DNA from: Acuticoccus sp039034015
GTDB taxonomy: Bacteria > Pseudomonadota > Alphaproteobacteria > Rhizobiales > Amorphaceae
DNA length: 64,000 bases
Reading direction: 5' to 3'
Assembly: GCA_039034015.1 (NCBI GenBank)
Contig: JBCCBM010000005.1
Location: 124,001 to 188,000 of the forward strand
Positions 1 to 9,231 of the stretch are shown here, one piece after another. How positions within the stretch are numbered: the first letter of the stretch is position 1; each line of letters starts with the position of its first letter. Both the position numbers and the translations under genes were made by a program. The notes under the pieces are model-generated. The model was not told where the DNA came from, did no database searches, and saw only the letters and a program-made list of their open reading frames with translations.

Positions 1-1097
1 ACCAGCGCATCGGCGTCCGTCACCACCTCGATCCCTTGGGTGGAGAGGCCGTTCACCACCGCGTTCACCGCCTTTTCGTTGCCGGGGATGGTGCGGGAGG
101 AAAAAATCACCCGGTCGCCCGGGGAGAGGGCAACGCGGGGGTGGTCGTCATTGGCAATGCGGGCAAGAGCGGCCCGCTCCTCCCCCTGGCTACCGGTGAG
201 GAGGAGGAGCACCTTTTCCCGCGGGAGATGGCCAAAATCATCCTCCGACAGCGGGGCGGGCAGGCCCTCCATCAACCCGCACTCCACCGCAACGTTGATG
301 ACGCGGCGCATCGCGCGCCCCATCACCACCACGTGGCGGTCGCCCGCAACGGCCGCCTCAAAGATCGCCCGGATGCGCGCAACATTGGACGAGAACGCGG
401 TGACGGCAACGCGGTGGGGCGCGTCCGCCACAACGGCCTTGAGCGCGATCGCAACATCCTCCTCCGACGGGCTGTGGCCCTCACGCACCGCGTTGGTGCT
501 GTCGGACATCATGGCGAGGATGCCCCCGTCCCCCAGCTCGCGAAAGCGGTCGAGATCGATGGGGGTGCCAACGCCGGGGGTGGGGTCGATCTTCCAGTCG
601 CCGGAGTGGATGAGGGTGCCGTGGGTGGTGGTGATGGCGAGCGCGTTGGGCTCGGGGATTGAGTGGGAGACCGGGATCAGCTCGACCTTGAAGGGGGCAA
701 GGTCGAGGGTTTCGCCCTGGGAGACCACGCGCACATCGGGGAAGGTTTTGCGCCCGTTTTCGTGGCCTTTTGCGCGCAGGAGGCCGGCGGTGAATTTTGT
801 GGCGTAAACCGGGACTTCAAGCCGGGGCCAAAGGTCGAGGAGCGCGCCGTAATGGTCCTCGTGGGCGTGGGTGAGGATGATGCCCAAAAGGTCCTGCCGC
901 TCCTCCTCGATGAAGGAAATGTCGGGCAAGACAAGGTCGATGCCGGGGGTGATTCGCTGGTCGGCGAAGGTGACGCCGCAGTCCACCATCAGCCAGCGTT
1001 TGGCGTGGGGCGGGCCGACGCCGTAAAGGCCAAGGTTCATGCCGATCTCGCCCACCCCGCCAAGCGGGAGAAAGACGAGTTCTGATGCATCACTCAT
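1..1097 (-). CDS. rnj: Ribonuclease J (3' part beyond window edge)
   Basis: This encodes an RNase J-type beta-CASP metallo-beta-lactamase nuclease, which processes and degrades RNA in the cytoplasm. The reverse-strand frame opens at ATG 1097 (MSDASELVFLPLGGVGEIGM) and stays open to the left edge, so about 365 of the roughly 550 residues usual for the family are present. The metal-binding motif HAHEDH is at residues 77-82. Further on are the family motifs SHSIPE and IHSGDWKID. The gene follows birA by 92 bp on the same strand, so it is the likely end of the nuoJ-N-birA-rnj unit, an order familiar in alphaproteobacteria. The type III pantothenate kinase gene often found between birA and rnj is absent. 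Family assignment is secure; the C-terminus cannot be judged. Confidence 0.95.
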   Translation of the reverse strand, partial: MSDASELVFLPLGGVGEIGMNLGLYGVGPPHAKRWLMVDCGVTFADQRITPGIDLVLPDISFIEEERQDLLGIILTHAHEDHYGALLDLWPRLEVPVYATKFTAGLLRAKGHENGRKTFPDVRVVSQGETLDLAPFKVELIPVSHSIPEPNALAITTTHGTLIHSGDWKIDPTPGVGTPIDLDRFRELGDGGILAMMSDSTNAVREGHSPSEEDVAIALKAVVADAPHRVAVTAFSSNVARIRAIFEAAVAGDRHVVVMGRAMRRVINVAVECGLMEGLPAPLSEDDFGHLPREKVLLLLTGSQGEERAALARIANDDHPRVALSPGDRVIFSSRTIPGNEKAVNAVVNGLSTQGIEVVTDADAL

Positions 1098-1189
1098 AAA
1101 CGCTCCGTCGGGCCGGCGGCGGGTGCCGCGCCACAAAACTCATATCACGGGCCGTGGGAATCCCATCGAAACGGCCCGGATGGCGCGCG

Positions 1190-1912
1190 TCAACGGGGCG
1201 CGGTGTCGGCGGGCGCTGGCGTGCGCAGAAAGACGTCGCCCGCAGCAATGTGCCGCGTCCCCTCCCCCTGGCGCAAAACGAGGCGGCCCTGGTCGTCGAG
1301 GCCCTCAAAGGTACCCTCCAGCGTCGTCGTTTCGAGCCGCACGGTGATGGGCCCGCCAAGGCCAACGGCGCGCTTGAGCCAAGCCGCGCGCACGGCCGCA
1401 ACATCGCCCGCGTCGAGCAACAAGAGCCGGCGCGGCAGATGCTTGGCGAGCGCGGCGAACAGGGTGTCCACGGTGGCCGGGGTGTGGGCGGTGAGTGTGG
1501 TGGCCGGCACGTCCGGCGGGGCGCTCGCGATGTTGACGCCGAAGCCGATGACGGTGGTGCGCGCCGCGCCCACGAAGGCGGTTTCGATGAGGATGCCGGA
1601 GACCTTTTTGCCCGCAAGGAGCACATCGTTGGGCCACTTGAGCGCGGGGGTGCCGCCGCGCTCTGCGATGGCGTCCGCGAGGGCGAGTGCCGCCGCCAGC
1701 GGCAACAGGCCCACGATGGGCGCCGGCCAGGTGCATGAAAAGGCGTGGCTGGCGTAAAGGTTGCCGCGGTCGGAGACCCAGGGGCGGCCGCGGCGGCCCC
1801 GGCCCGCGGTCTGTCGCTCCGCCGTCACCCAAAGGGGCGCGCCGGTGAAGCGTGCGCGCGCCTCATCGTTGGTGGACCCAACGTCGCCGAGGCGAACGAT
1901 GTGCGCCGTCAA
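1190..1912 (-). CDS. birA: Biotin--[acetyl-CoA-carboxylase] ligase
   Basis: BirA activates biotin with ATP and attaches it to the biotin carboxyl carrier protein of acetyl-CoA carboxylase. The 240-residue product has the ligase core: STNDEA near residue 13, the biotinyl-AMP loop AGRGRRGRPW at 36-45 and LKWPNDVL at 91-98. There is no N-terminal helix-turn-helix, so this is the monofunctional class without repressor function. The start is a TTG (1910-1912) that overlaps the nuoN stop as TTGA. This implies translational coupling, and the protein aligns with the family from its first residues. Co-transcription with complex I is typical of alphaproteobacteria and probably reflects a conserved operon rather than a shared pathway. 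Confidence 0.93.
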   Translation of the reverse strand: MTAHIVRLGDVGSTNDEARARFTGAPLWVTAERQTAGRGRRGRPWVSDRGNLYASHAFSCTWPAPIVGLLPLAAALALADAIAERGGTPALKWPNDVLLAGKKVSGILIETAFVGAARTTVIGFGVNIASAPPDVPATTLTAHTPATVDTLFAALAKHLPRRLLLLDAGDVAAVRAAWLKRAVGLGGPITVRLETTTLEGTFEGLDDQGRLVLRQGEGTRHIAAGDVFLRTPAPADTAPR

Positions 1913-3342
1913 AAGAGGCTCGCGGCCGCCGTCTCAGCGGCCGACAAGATGGGCGTCCAGACGAAGAAGAAGAGGATCGTGAATGCGCCGGAGGCGGCCA
2001 GCACCACCCGCAGCTCGCCTGCCATGGGCTCAAACTGATCTTTTGGCTCGTCGATCATCATGATCTTGATGATGCGCAGATAGTAAAACGCGGCAACCGC
2101 GGAGGCCAACACCCCGATGACGGCGAGCGGCACAAGGTCGGCCTCCACCGCGGCAAGAAAGACGTAAAACTTGCCGAAAAAGCCCACCAGCGGCGGGATG
2201 CCGGCGAGCGAGAAGAGGAGCAGCGTGAAGGCGGCCGCCATGAAGGGTTTGGTTTTCACAAGGCCGGCAAGGTCGGAAATGTCTTCCACCATGCCCTCGT
2301 CCGCCTTGCGCATGGAAAGGACGCAGGCGAACGCGCCCAGCGTCATGGCAAGGTAGACCGTCATGTAAATGACGACGCCGACGATGCCCTCTTCGGTTCC
2401 CGCGGCCAAGCCGATCAGCGCGTAGCCGATGTGGCCGATGGAGGAGTAAGCGAGGAGGCGTTTTAGGTTGGTTTGGCCAATGGCCGCGAAGGCGCCGAGG
2501 AGCATCGACATCACCGACAGGAAGATGAGGATCTGGCTCCACTCCTGGGTGGCCGGGGCAAAGGCTTCCATGACGACGCGAGTGAACATTGCCATTGCGG
2601 CAACTTTTGGTGCGGCGGCGAGGACGGCGGTGACCGGTGAGGGCGCGCCCTCATAAACATCGGGCGTCCACATGTGGAACGGCACGGCCGACACTTTGAA
2701 CGCAAGCCCCGCGAGGACGAAGACCAGGCCGAAAATCACGCCAAGGCCGACGCCATCGGCGGCCAGCGCTGCCGCAATCTGCGGGAAGCCGGTCGCGCCG
2801 GTAAACCCGTAGATGAGGCTGATCCCGTAAAGCAGCATCCCGGACGAAAGGGCGCCGAGGACGAAATATTTGAGGCCCGCCTCGGTGGCGCGGGTGGAAT
2901 CGCGGTTGATGGCCACTGCGCAATAGATGGCGAGGGACTGGAGTTCGAGGCCGAGATAGACCGCGATCATGTCGTTGGCCGAGATCATCAGCATCATGCC
3001 GACGGTGCTGAGGAGGATCAGCACCGGGTACTCGAACCGGCCGAACGACTGGTGGCGCGCGTAGCCCATCGTCATCGCAACGCACACGGCCGCGGCCAGG
3101 AGCGTCAAGATTTTGAGGTATTGGGCGAAGGCATCCTGGATGAACGCGCCCTCGAAGGTGACGCCGTGGGGCGTGAAGGCGAGCATGATGACCACCGCGC
3201 CGACGAGGGCAAAGATGGTCATCAGGTTGATGGTGGGGGCCGCGTCCTCATCGGCAAACGCGCCGCCCATGAGGAGACCAAGGGCTGACAGCGCCAGAAA
3301 AATCTCAGGCAGCGCCGGCAAAATGTCTGGGAAGGGGGTCAT
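1909..3342 (-). CDS. nuoN: NADH-quinone oxidoreductase subunit N
   Basis: NuoN is one of the three antiporter-like, proton-translocating membrane subunits of complex I. The 477-residue product is hydrophobic throughout, compatible with about 14 transmembrane helices. It has the family signature HMWTPDVYEGAPSPVTA, with the conserved Pro and Glu of the broken helix, and a preceding KYFVLGALSSG segment with the channel Lys. The start ATG at 3340-3342 overlaps the nuoM stop by one base (TGATG), and the stop overlaps the TTG start of birA. It is the last nuo gene of the J-K-L-M-N block. Confidence 0.97.
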   Translation of the reverse strand: MTPFPDILPALPEIFLALSALGLLMGGAFADEDAAPTINLMTIFALVGAVVIMLAFTPHGVTFEGAFIQDAFAQYLKILTLLAAAVCVAMTMGYARHQSFGRFEYPVLILLSTVGMMLMISANDMIAVYLGLELQSLAIYCAVAINRDSTRATEAGLKYFVLGALSSGMLLYGISLIYGFTGATGFPQIAAALAADGVGLGVIFGLVFVLAGLAFKVSAVPFHMWTPDVYEGAPSPVTAVLAAAPKVAAMAMFTRVVMEAFAPATQEWSQILIFLSVMSMLLGAFAAIGQTNLKRLLAYSSIGHIGYALIGLAAGTEEGIVGVVIYMTVYLAMTLGAFACVLSMRKADEGMVEDISDLAGLVKTKPFMAAAFTLLLFSLAGIPPLVGFFGKFYVFLAAVEADLVPLAVIGVLASAVAAFYYLRIIKIMMIDEPKDQFEPMAGELRVVLAASGAFTILFFFVWTPILSAAETAAASLF

Positions 3343-5003
3343 CAGTGGGCCTCCCCGTCGCTGTGGTGTTCGTCGTCGTCGTGGGTGCCATCGTCATGGT
3401 GGGCACCGTGGTCGGCTGTCGGCACCTCTTTGCCCGCGGCGATGAAGCCGGCGCGAACGGCGTCGGCCGAGGAGCCAAGGTTTTGCTGGAATGCGCTGGT
3501 GTCGATGGCGGGGCGGGTTTGGCCCGGCTGACTTTCCGAAATGTGGGTCACAAGGTTGTTCACCGAGGCGTCGGTCACGTTGAGCACAGGGTTCGGATAA
3601 ACGCCGAAGAGGATCGTGAGCGCCACCAACGGCACCAAAATGACCTTCTCGCGGGTCGAAAGGTCGACCATGCGGCGCATGGTTTCTTTTTCCAGCGGGC
3701 CAAGGACCACGCGGCGGTAAAGATAAAGTGCGTAGGCGGCGGAGAGGATGACGCCTGTGGTGGCGCCGACGGCCGCGACGGTGGACACTTTATAAGTGCC
3801 GATGAGCGCCAAGAATTCCCCCACAAAGCCAGAGGTGCCGGGAAGGCCGACATTGGCGAGGGTGAACACCAAAAACGCGGTCGCATACCAGGGCATGCGC
3901 TCCACCAGCCCACCATAGGCTGAGATTTCGCGCGTGTGCGCCCTGTCGTACACCACGCCGACGCACAAGAAGAGCGCGGCCGACACGATGCCGTGGGAGA
4001 GCATCAAGTAAATCGCGCCCTGAATGCCCTGCATATTCATGGCGAAGATGCCCATCGTCACAAAACCCATGTGGGCGACAGACGAATAGGCGATCAACTT
4101 CTTCATGTCCCGCTGGGCGAGCGCGGTGAGCGATGTGATCACCACCGCGATGACCGAGAGCGTGAGCACAAGCCAGGCAAGCTCCGCCGACGCATCGGGG
4201 AACATGGGGAGCGAGAAGCGCAAGAACCCGTAGCCGCCCATTTTGAGGAGGATGCCGGCGAGGATCACCGAGCCCGCGGTTGGCGCCTCGACGTGGGCGT
4301 CGGGCAGCCAGGTGTGCACCGGCCACATGGGCATTTTGACCGCGAACGACGCAAAGAACGCCAGCCACAGCCAGATTTGCATGTCGGCCGGGAATTGGTG
4401 GACCAGCAAGTCTGGGATTTGTGTGGTGCCGGCTTCCCAATACATCACGATGATCGCGACCAGCATGAGGAGGGAGCCGGTGAGCGTATAGAGGAAGAAT
4501 TTGAACGTTGCGTAGATTTTGCGCGCGCCGCCCCACACGCCGATGATCAAGAACATCGGGATGAGGCCGCCCTCGAAGAAAATGTAAAAGACCACAATGT
4601 CGAGCGCGCAAAAGACGCCGATCATCAGGGTTTCGAGGACGAGGAATGCGACCATGTATTCGCGCACCCGCGTCGTCACCGAGCGCCAGGACGCCAAGAT
4701 GCAAAACGGCATCAAGAAGGTGGTGAGGATGACGAACAGCATCGAGATGCCGTCCACCCCCAGATGATAGGTGACGAGGCCGGGGATCCACTCGCTCTTT
4801 TCAACGAATTGGAAGCCGGGCTCGGCATTGTCGAAGCCGATCCACAGACCGAGGCTGAGCACGAAGTTGAAGATGGTCGTGATCAGCGCGACGCGGCGGA
4901 TGTTCTCCACCGCCGCCTCATCATCCCCGCGCACGGCGAGGATGAAGGCCACCCCCACCAGCGGCAGGAAAATCAGGATCGAAAGAAGCGGCCAATCACC
5001 CAT
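3342..5003 (-). CDS. nuoM: NADH-quinone oxidoreductase subunit M
   Basis: NuoM is the second antiporter-like proton channel of complex I. The 553-residue product has the signatures HTWLPDAHVEAPTAG and SILLVAHMGF-type elements (here AYSSVAHMGF), and the conserved Glu of the LVLETLMIG helix. The C-terminus goes beyond the usual end into a hydrophilic tail of about 25 residues very rich in His and Asp (ADHGAHHDDGTHDDDEHHSD). This is not part of the proton-channel fold and might bind metal. The gene is 31 bp downstream of nuoL and overlaps nuoN by one base. Confidence 0.97.
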   Translation of the reverse strand: MGDWPLLSILIFLPLVGVAFILAVRGDDEAAVENIRRVALITTIFNFVLSLGLWIGFDNAEPGFQFVEKSEWIPGLVTYHLGVDGISMLFVILTTFLMPFCILASWRSVTTRVREYMVAFLVLETLMIGVFCALDIVVFYIFFEGGLIPMFLIIGVWGGARKIYATFKFFLYTLTGSLLMLVAIIVMYWEAGTTQIPDLLVHQFPADMQIWLWLAFFASFAVKMPMWPVHTWLPDAHVEAPTAGSVILAGILLKMGGYGFLRFSLPMFPDASAELAWLVLTLSVIAVVITSLTALAQRDMKKLIAYSSVAHMGFVTMGIFAMNMQGIQGAIYLMLSHGIVSAALFLCVGVVYDRAHTREISAYGGLVERMPWYATAFLVFTLANVGLPGTSGFVGEFLALIGTYKVSTVAAVGATTGVILSAAYALYLYRRVVLGPLEKETMRRMVDLSTREKVILVPLVALTILFGVYPNPVLNVTDASVNNLVTHISESQPGQTRPAIDTSAFQQNLGSSADAVRAGFIAAGKEVPTADHGAHHDDGTHDDDEHHSDGEAH

Positions 5004-5033
5004 GGTGTGCGCCCAAAATTGTCCCGCCGGCGA

Positions 5034-6971
5034 TCATAGGACCCCCCGGTCGAACGCGATCATCAGCGTGATGAAGACCGCAATCCCCGTTAGCATCACG
5101 AAGGCGTAGTGGTAGAGATAACCCGATTGCAGCCGGGTCGCGAAGTTCGCAATGTTCTTCACCCGCGCGGCAATACCGTCCGGACCGACACCGTCGATGA
5201 TTTTGTTGTCTCCAGTCCAGAAGAGGCGGCCAAGTGCGCGGGACGGACGGACGAAGATGAAGTTATAAAGCTCGTCAAAGTACCATTTGTTGTAAAAGAA
5301 CGCGTGCACTTTTGGGAACGCCTTCACGAACATCTTTGGCCATTCCGGCTTCAACACGTATGTGACGAGCGCGACGATGAAGCCAACAACCATCGCAATG
5401 GTCGGTGACAGCACCACCCACTCCGGGACTTGGTGAAGTTCGTGCAGGATGTGATTGTCGGCCGACGCAAACAATGAGCCGGACCAGAAGCCCCCCGTCG
5501 GGTCTCCCTCGAACTGGTGGACGAAGAGCGTGCCGGCGCCAAGCGCGCCCACGGTGAGGATCGCCATCGGCGCCAGCATGGTGAGCGGCGATTCGTGCGC
5601 GTTCTTCATGGTCTCGGCAGAGGCGCGCGGTTTGCCGTGGAACGTCATGAACACAAGGCGCCAGGAATAGAATGAGGTGAGGACAGCCGCCAGCACCAAC
5701 ATGATGTAGCTGTACATGGCAAAGGCGTTGTGGCCGGCAAACGCCCCTTCCACGATAAGATCTTTGGAGTAATACCCGGCTGTGTGCGGGAAACCTGTGA
5801 GCGCGAGTGTGCCCACCATCATCCCCGCGTAGGTGAAGGGGATCACCTTCCACAGGCCGCCCATGCGGCGCATGTCCTGCTCCTCGTGCATGGCGTGGAT
5901 GACCGAGCCTGCGCCCAGGAACAAGAGCGCCTTGAAGAAGGCGTGGGTGAAGAGGTGGAAGATCGCGATGCCGTAGGCGCCAACGCCCAGCGCCACAAAC
6001 ATATAGCCGAGCTGCGAGCAGGTGGAGTAGGCGATCACCCGCTTTATGTCGTTTTGCGCGCAGCCGACGGTAGCGGCGAAAATTGCCGTTGTGGCGCCCA
6101 CAAACGTCACCACCGCAAGCGCGACGGGCGCGAATTCAAACAGCGGCGACATGCGCGCCACCATGAAGACGCCGGCCGTCACCATGGTTGCCGCGTGGAT
6201 GAGCGCGGAGACCGGTGTCGGCCCCTCCATTGCGTCCGGCAACCAAGTGTGGAGCAAGAATTGCGCGCTCTTGCCCATCGCCCCGACAAAGAGGAGGAGG
6301 CACGCAAGATCGATCGCGGCGAGCTCCATGCCCAGGAACGGGAAGGTGAGATCGGCCATTGCGGGGGCGGCGGCAAAGATTGTGTCAAGATCCACCGCGC
6401 CGGTGAGCGCGAAGAGCGTGAATATGCCAAGGAGATAGCCGAAGTCGCCCACGCGGTTGACGACGAAGGCTTTGATGGCCGCCGCATTGGCTGACGGTCT
6501 GTCGGTCCAAAAGCCGATCAGCAAGTAGGACGCGAGGCCAACGCCCTCCCAGCCAAAGAACATTTGGACGAGATTGTCCGCCGTCACCAGCATGAGCATC
6601 GCAAAGGTGAAGAGCGACAAGTAGGCGAAGAACTTTGACTTGCCCGGATCGTGGCTCATGTACCCGAACGAGTAGAGGTGGACGAGGGCCGACACCGTCG
6701 TCACCACCACGAGCATGACGGCGGTGAGCGTATCGACCCTGAGGCGCCACGCAATCTCAAGGTCGCCGGAGACGATCCACTCGGCGACGGTCACCCGGTC
6801 TGTGGGCGCGTCGGAAAAGCCGAAATTGATGAAGACGGCCCATGAGAGGGCGGCCGAGACGAACAAGAGCCCCGTGGTGAACACCATCGAGGCCATGTGG
6901 CCCACCTGGCGGCCCAGAAGGAAGGCGAAGAGGAAGCCGATCAGCGGCAAAAAGACGATCAGTTCGACCAT
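5034..6971 (-). CDS. nuoL: NADH-quinone oxidoreductase subunit L
   Basis: NuoL is the distal antiporter-like subunit of complex I; its C-terminal lateral helix runs along NuoM and NuoN. The 645-residue length fits the family. Visible signatures are HTWLPDAMEGPTPVSALIHA, the upstream WEGVGLASYLLIGFW segment with its conserved Glu, and a long helical C-terminus ending in a membrane helix. The start ATG is at 6969-6971. The 148 bp between the nuoK stop and this start contain no gene; the two genes are in the same direction and probably on one transcript. Confidence 0.97.
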   Translation of the reverse strand: MVELIVFLPLIGFLFAFLLGRQVGHMASMVFTTGLLFVSAALSWAVFINFGFSDAPTDRVTVAEWIVSGDLEIAWRLRVDTLTAVMLVVVTTVSALVHLYSFGYMSHDPGKSKFFAYLSLFTFAMLMLVTADNLVQMFFGWEGVGLASYLLIGFWTDRPSANAAAIKAFVVNRVGDFGYLLGIFTLFALTGAVDLDTIFAAAPAMADLTFPFLGMELAAIDLACLLLFVGAMGKSAQFLLHTWLPDAMEGPTPVSALIHAATMVTAGVFMVARMSPLFEFAPVALAVVTFVGATTAIFAATVGCAQNDIKRVIAYSTCSQLGYMFVALGVGAYGIAIFHLFTHAFFKALLFLGAGSVIHAMHEEQDMRRMGGLWKVIPFTYAGMMVGTLALTGFPHTAGYYSKDLIVEGAFAGHNAFAMYSYIMLVLAAVLTSFYSWRLVFMTFHGKPRASAETMKNAHESPLTMLAPMAILTVGALGAGTLFVHQFEGDPTGGFWSGSLFASADNHILHELHQVPEWVVLSPTIAMVVGFIVALVTYVLKPEWPKMFVKAFPKVHAFFYNKWYFDELYNFIFVRPSRALGRLFWTGDNKIIDGVGPDGIAARVKNIANFATRLQSGYLYHYAFVMLTGIAVFITLMIAFDRGVL

Positions 6972-7119
6972 GGCACCAGCGATCTCGCCGCCGCGGGTTG
7001 CGGCATCGTTTGGGTCATCAGAACCGTCCTGACCACATCGGTTTTCGGAGCGCCCCCAGGCACGCCCGCCGTCTTAGCCCCTGGGCGAAGCGGCGTAAAT
7101 GGGGGCGCACGGCCTCTCC

Positions 7120-7425
7120 TCATCCCCGCAGGGCGTCGATATCCTCAACCGCGATGGACCCTCGGTTGCGAAAGAACGCCACCAAGATGGCAAGGCCAAT
7201 GGCCGCCTCCGCCGCCGCAACGGTCAAAATGAGAAGCGCAAACACCTGACCCACCAAGTCATTGAGCGCTTGGGAAAAGGCAAGGAAGTTGATGTTGACC
7301 GCCAGCAAGATCAGCTCGATCGACATTAAGATGACGATCACATTCTTGCGGTTGATGAAAATTCCGAAGACGCCGATCACGAACAAAATTGCCGCAACGG
7401 TGAGGTAGTGCGACAGCCCGATCAC
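7120..7425 (-). CDS. nuoK: NADH-quinone oxidoreductase subunit K
   Basis: NuoK is a small three-helix membrane subunit of complex I equivalent to mitochondrial ND4L. The start is GTG at 7423-7425, overlapping the nuoJ stop as GTGA. It gives 101 residues beginning IGLSHYLTVAAILF after the initiator, the usual length and start for the family. The two essential membrane glutamates are present in MSIEL (Glu37) and AAEAAIG (Glu73). An upstream ATG would add over 50 non-homologous residues encoded within nuoJ, so I reject it. Confidence 0.95.
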   Translation of the reverse strand: MIGLSHYLTVAAILFVIGVFGIFINRKNVIVILMSIELILLAVNINFLAFSQALNDLVGQVFALLILTVAAAEAAIGLAILVAFFRNRGSIAVEDIDALRG

Positions 7426-8042
7426 AGCTGCAGCCCCCCGCCGGGCGCAACATCGCGCACCTCCACCGCCTCCTCCGGCCGCCGGTTCACCTGCGCCACA
7501 ACATCTTGGCGCTTGGCGACCGGGTTGTGCCGCAAGGTCAACACGATGGCGCCGACCATCGCGACCAGAAGGATGAGCCCGCAAACCTGAAAGTAAAATG
7601 CATACTTCGTGTAGAGGACGAGCCCGAGCGCCTCAGTGTTCGAGATTTCTGTCGGCGAGGGGATGGGCACAGAGGCGGTCGTGGCCGCAACAGGCGACAA
7701 GGTGTAGGCGCCCAACACCAACACGAGTTCCACCAGAAGCACGACGCCCACCAGCGCGCCAACGGGGAGATATTGCATAAACCCTTGGCGAAGCTCGGCA
7801 AAGTCAACGTCGAGCATCATCACGACAAACAGGAACAGCACCATCACCGCGCCGACGTAGACCACGATCAGCGTGAGGGCCAAGAATTCCGCGCCCATCA
7901 ACATGAAGAGGCCCGCGCCGTTGATAAAGGCGAGGATCAAGAACAGCACCGAGTGAACGGGGTTCTTCGCCGAAATCACCATCAGCGCGGAGGCGAGCAT
8001 CACAGCGGCAAAGACATAGAAAAACAACGAGACGAGGGGCAT
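7422..8042 (-). CDS. nuoJ: NADH-quinone oxidoreductase subunit J
   Basis: NuoJ (ND6 equivalent) is a five-helix membrane subunit of complex I near the quinone-coupling end. The 206-residue product includes the conserved helix around residues 50-75 (LTLIVVYVGAVMVLFLFVVM), whose pi-bulge is known from complex I structures, and a hydrophilic C-terminus. It is the first gene of the nuoJ-N block. The neighbour upstream is a divergent Tim44-like gene rather than nuoI, so this block must have its own promoter in 8043-8228; I could not identify a clear -35/-10 pair there. Confidence 0.96.
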   Translation of the reverse strand: MPLVSLFFYVFAAVMLASALMVISAKNPVHSVLFLILAFINGAGLFMLMGAEFLALTLIVVYVGAVMVLFLFVVMMLDVDFAELRQGFMQYLPVGALVGVVLLVELVLVLGAYTLSPVAATTASVPIPSPTEISNTEALGLVLYTKYAFYFQVCGLILLVAMVGAIVLTLRHNPVAKRQDVVAQVNRRPEEAVEVRDVAPGGGLQL

Positions 8043-8228
8043 TCCGGTCCTGTCGGTTGTTGGGCAGGGCGCAGGGTCGTCTTAGCGAACCGGCCGACCA
8101 CCGTCCACAGGCGATCACTGCCCTCGCCGGCGATTGTGCGTCGCGTCACGCTTTTGCCGCGAGCCGCTGGCACCCGTCGGCAAAAATGCCCATATCGTCG
8201 GCATCGTCCGCCAGAAGGATCTCCGTTT

Positions 8229-9227
8229 ATGCGCTGGTTTGCCTCGCTGTCCCATTTCGTGCTCGCCGCTGTTGTTGGCATCGGCGTGATGCTGGTGGCT
8301 GTGGATTATGCCGAGGCCCGCCGTGGCGGCGCCTTCGGCAGCCGCGGCCTGCGCACGTTTGACCGCCCTGCCCCCACCCGCACACAGCCCAACCAGGCGC
8401 GCCCCGTGGACCGCTCCATGACGCCGCGCCAGCAAACCAACCAGCCCGGCACCAACGCCCCGCAAAACCGCGCCGCCAACCAACAAACCCAGCGCCCCGG
8501 CCTCTTCGGCGGGATGATGGGCGGCCTTCTCGGCGGGCTCATGCTGGGCGGCCTCATCGGCATGCTGATGGGCAACGGCCTTGGCGGGATGGCGGGCTTC
8601 CTCGGCCTTCTTCTCCAGGTGGGCCTTGTTGTGCTGGTGGTGATGCTGGTGATGCGCTTTCTCAAAAGCCGCCGCCAACCGGCCTTTGCCGGCCCCAACC
8701 CAGGCCCCAACCCCAGCCAAGGCCCCATGCGCTTTGACGCCGGCACCGCGCCCAGCGGGGGGCAGGCCCGCGCCGCGCAAAGCCCCGCCCCAGCCGCGGA
8801 CGACATGGCGCCAAGCGGCGGCCAAGACGACATCGGCATCACCAACGCAGATCTCGACGCGTTCGAGCAGCTCCTCCACGAAATCCAAGCCGCCTATGCG
8901 CGGGAGGATTTTGCCGCCCTTCGCGAGCGCTGCACGCCCGAAATCGTCTCGTTCCTCAGCGAAGAGCTCAGCCAGAACGCGGTGAACGGCGTGCGCAACG
9001 ATGTGCGGGACGTGAGCCTCCTCGCCGGTGACCTTTCTGAGGCCTGGCGCGAGGACGACCTCGAATACGCCACCGTTGCCATGCGCTACGAGAGCATCGA
9101 CATCATGCGCGACCGCAACACCGGCGACATTGTGGACGGGGACGAGGTGCCCACCGAAACCACCGAAATCTGGACGTTCGTCCGGCCCGTCGGCGGCACC
9201 TGGCAGCTCTCCGCCATCCAAGAATAG
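8229..9227 (+). CDS. Tim44-like domain membrane protein
   Basis: The 332-residue protein starts at ATG 8229 with a hydrophobic segment ending near YAEARRGG, either a signal peptide or an N-terminal anchor. A Pro/Gln/Asn-rich low-complexity stretch follows (about residues 40-90), then a glycine-zipper hydrophobic region (GGLLGGLMLGGLIGML and a second helix, roughly 95-145), another disordered linker, and a C-terminal domain from about residue 200. That domain resembles the bacterial Tim44-like fold (NTF2-like; DLDAFEQLLHEIQAAYAREDF through the final TWQLSAIQE). Proteins with this layout are common in alphaproteobacteria; their job is unclear. The gene diverges from nuoJ and converges on the deacetylase gene with 4 bp between them. 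Confidence 0.8.
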   Translation: MRWFASLSHFVLAAVVGIGVMLVAVDYAEARRGGAFGSRGLRTFDRPAPTRTQPNQARPVDRSMTPRQQTNQPGTNAPQNRAANQQTQRPGLFGGMMGGLLGGLMLGGLIGMLMGNGLGGMAGFLGLLLQVGLVVLVVMLVMRFLKSRRQPAFAGPNPGPNPSQGPMRFDAGTAPSGGQARAAQSPAPAADDMAPSGGQDDIGITNADLDAFEQLLHEIQAAYAREDFAALRERCTPEIVSFLSEELSQNAVNGVRNDVRDVSLLAGDLSEAWREDDLEYATVAMRYESIDIMRDRNTGDIVDGDEVPTETTEIWTFVRPVGGTWQLSAIQE

Positions 9228-9231
9228 CGCG

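Noticed and set aside
36..1085. Plus-strand open frames over the RNase J gene
   Set aside because: They are shadows of the minus-strand RNase J frame, which carries the HAHEDH motif and continues to the window edge.
6972..7119. Partial inverted repeat in the nuoK-nuoL gap as an internal terminator
   Set aside because: The stem is imperfect and no T-tract follows; the genes appear to belong to one operon.
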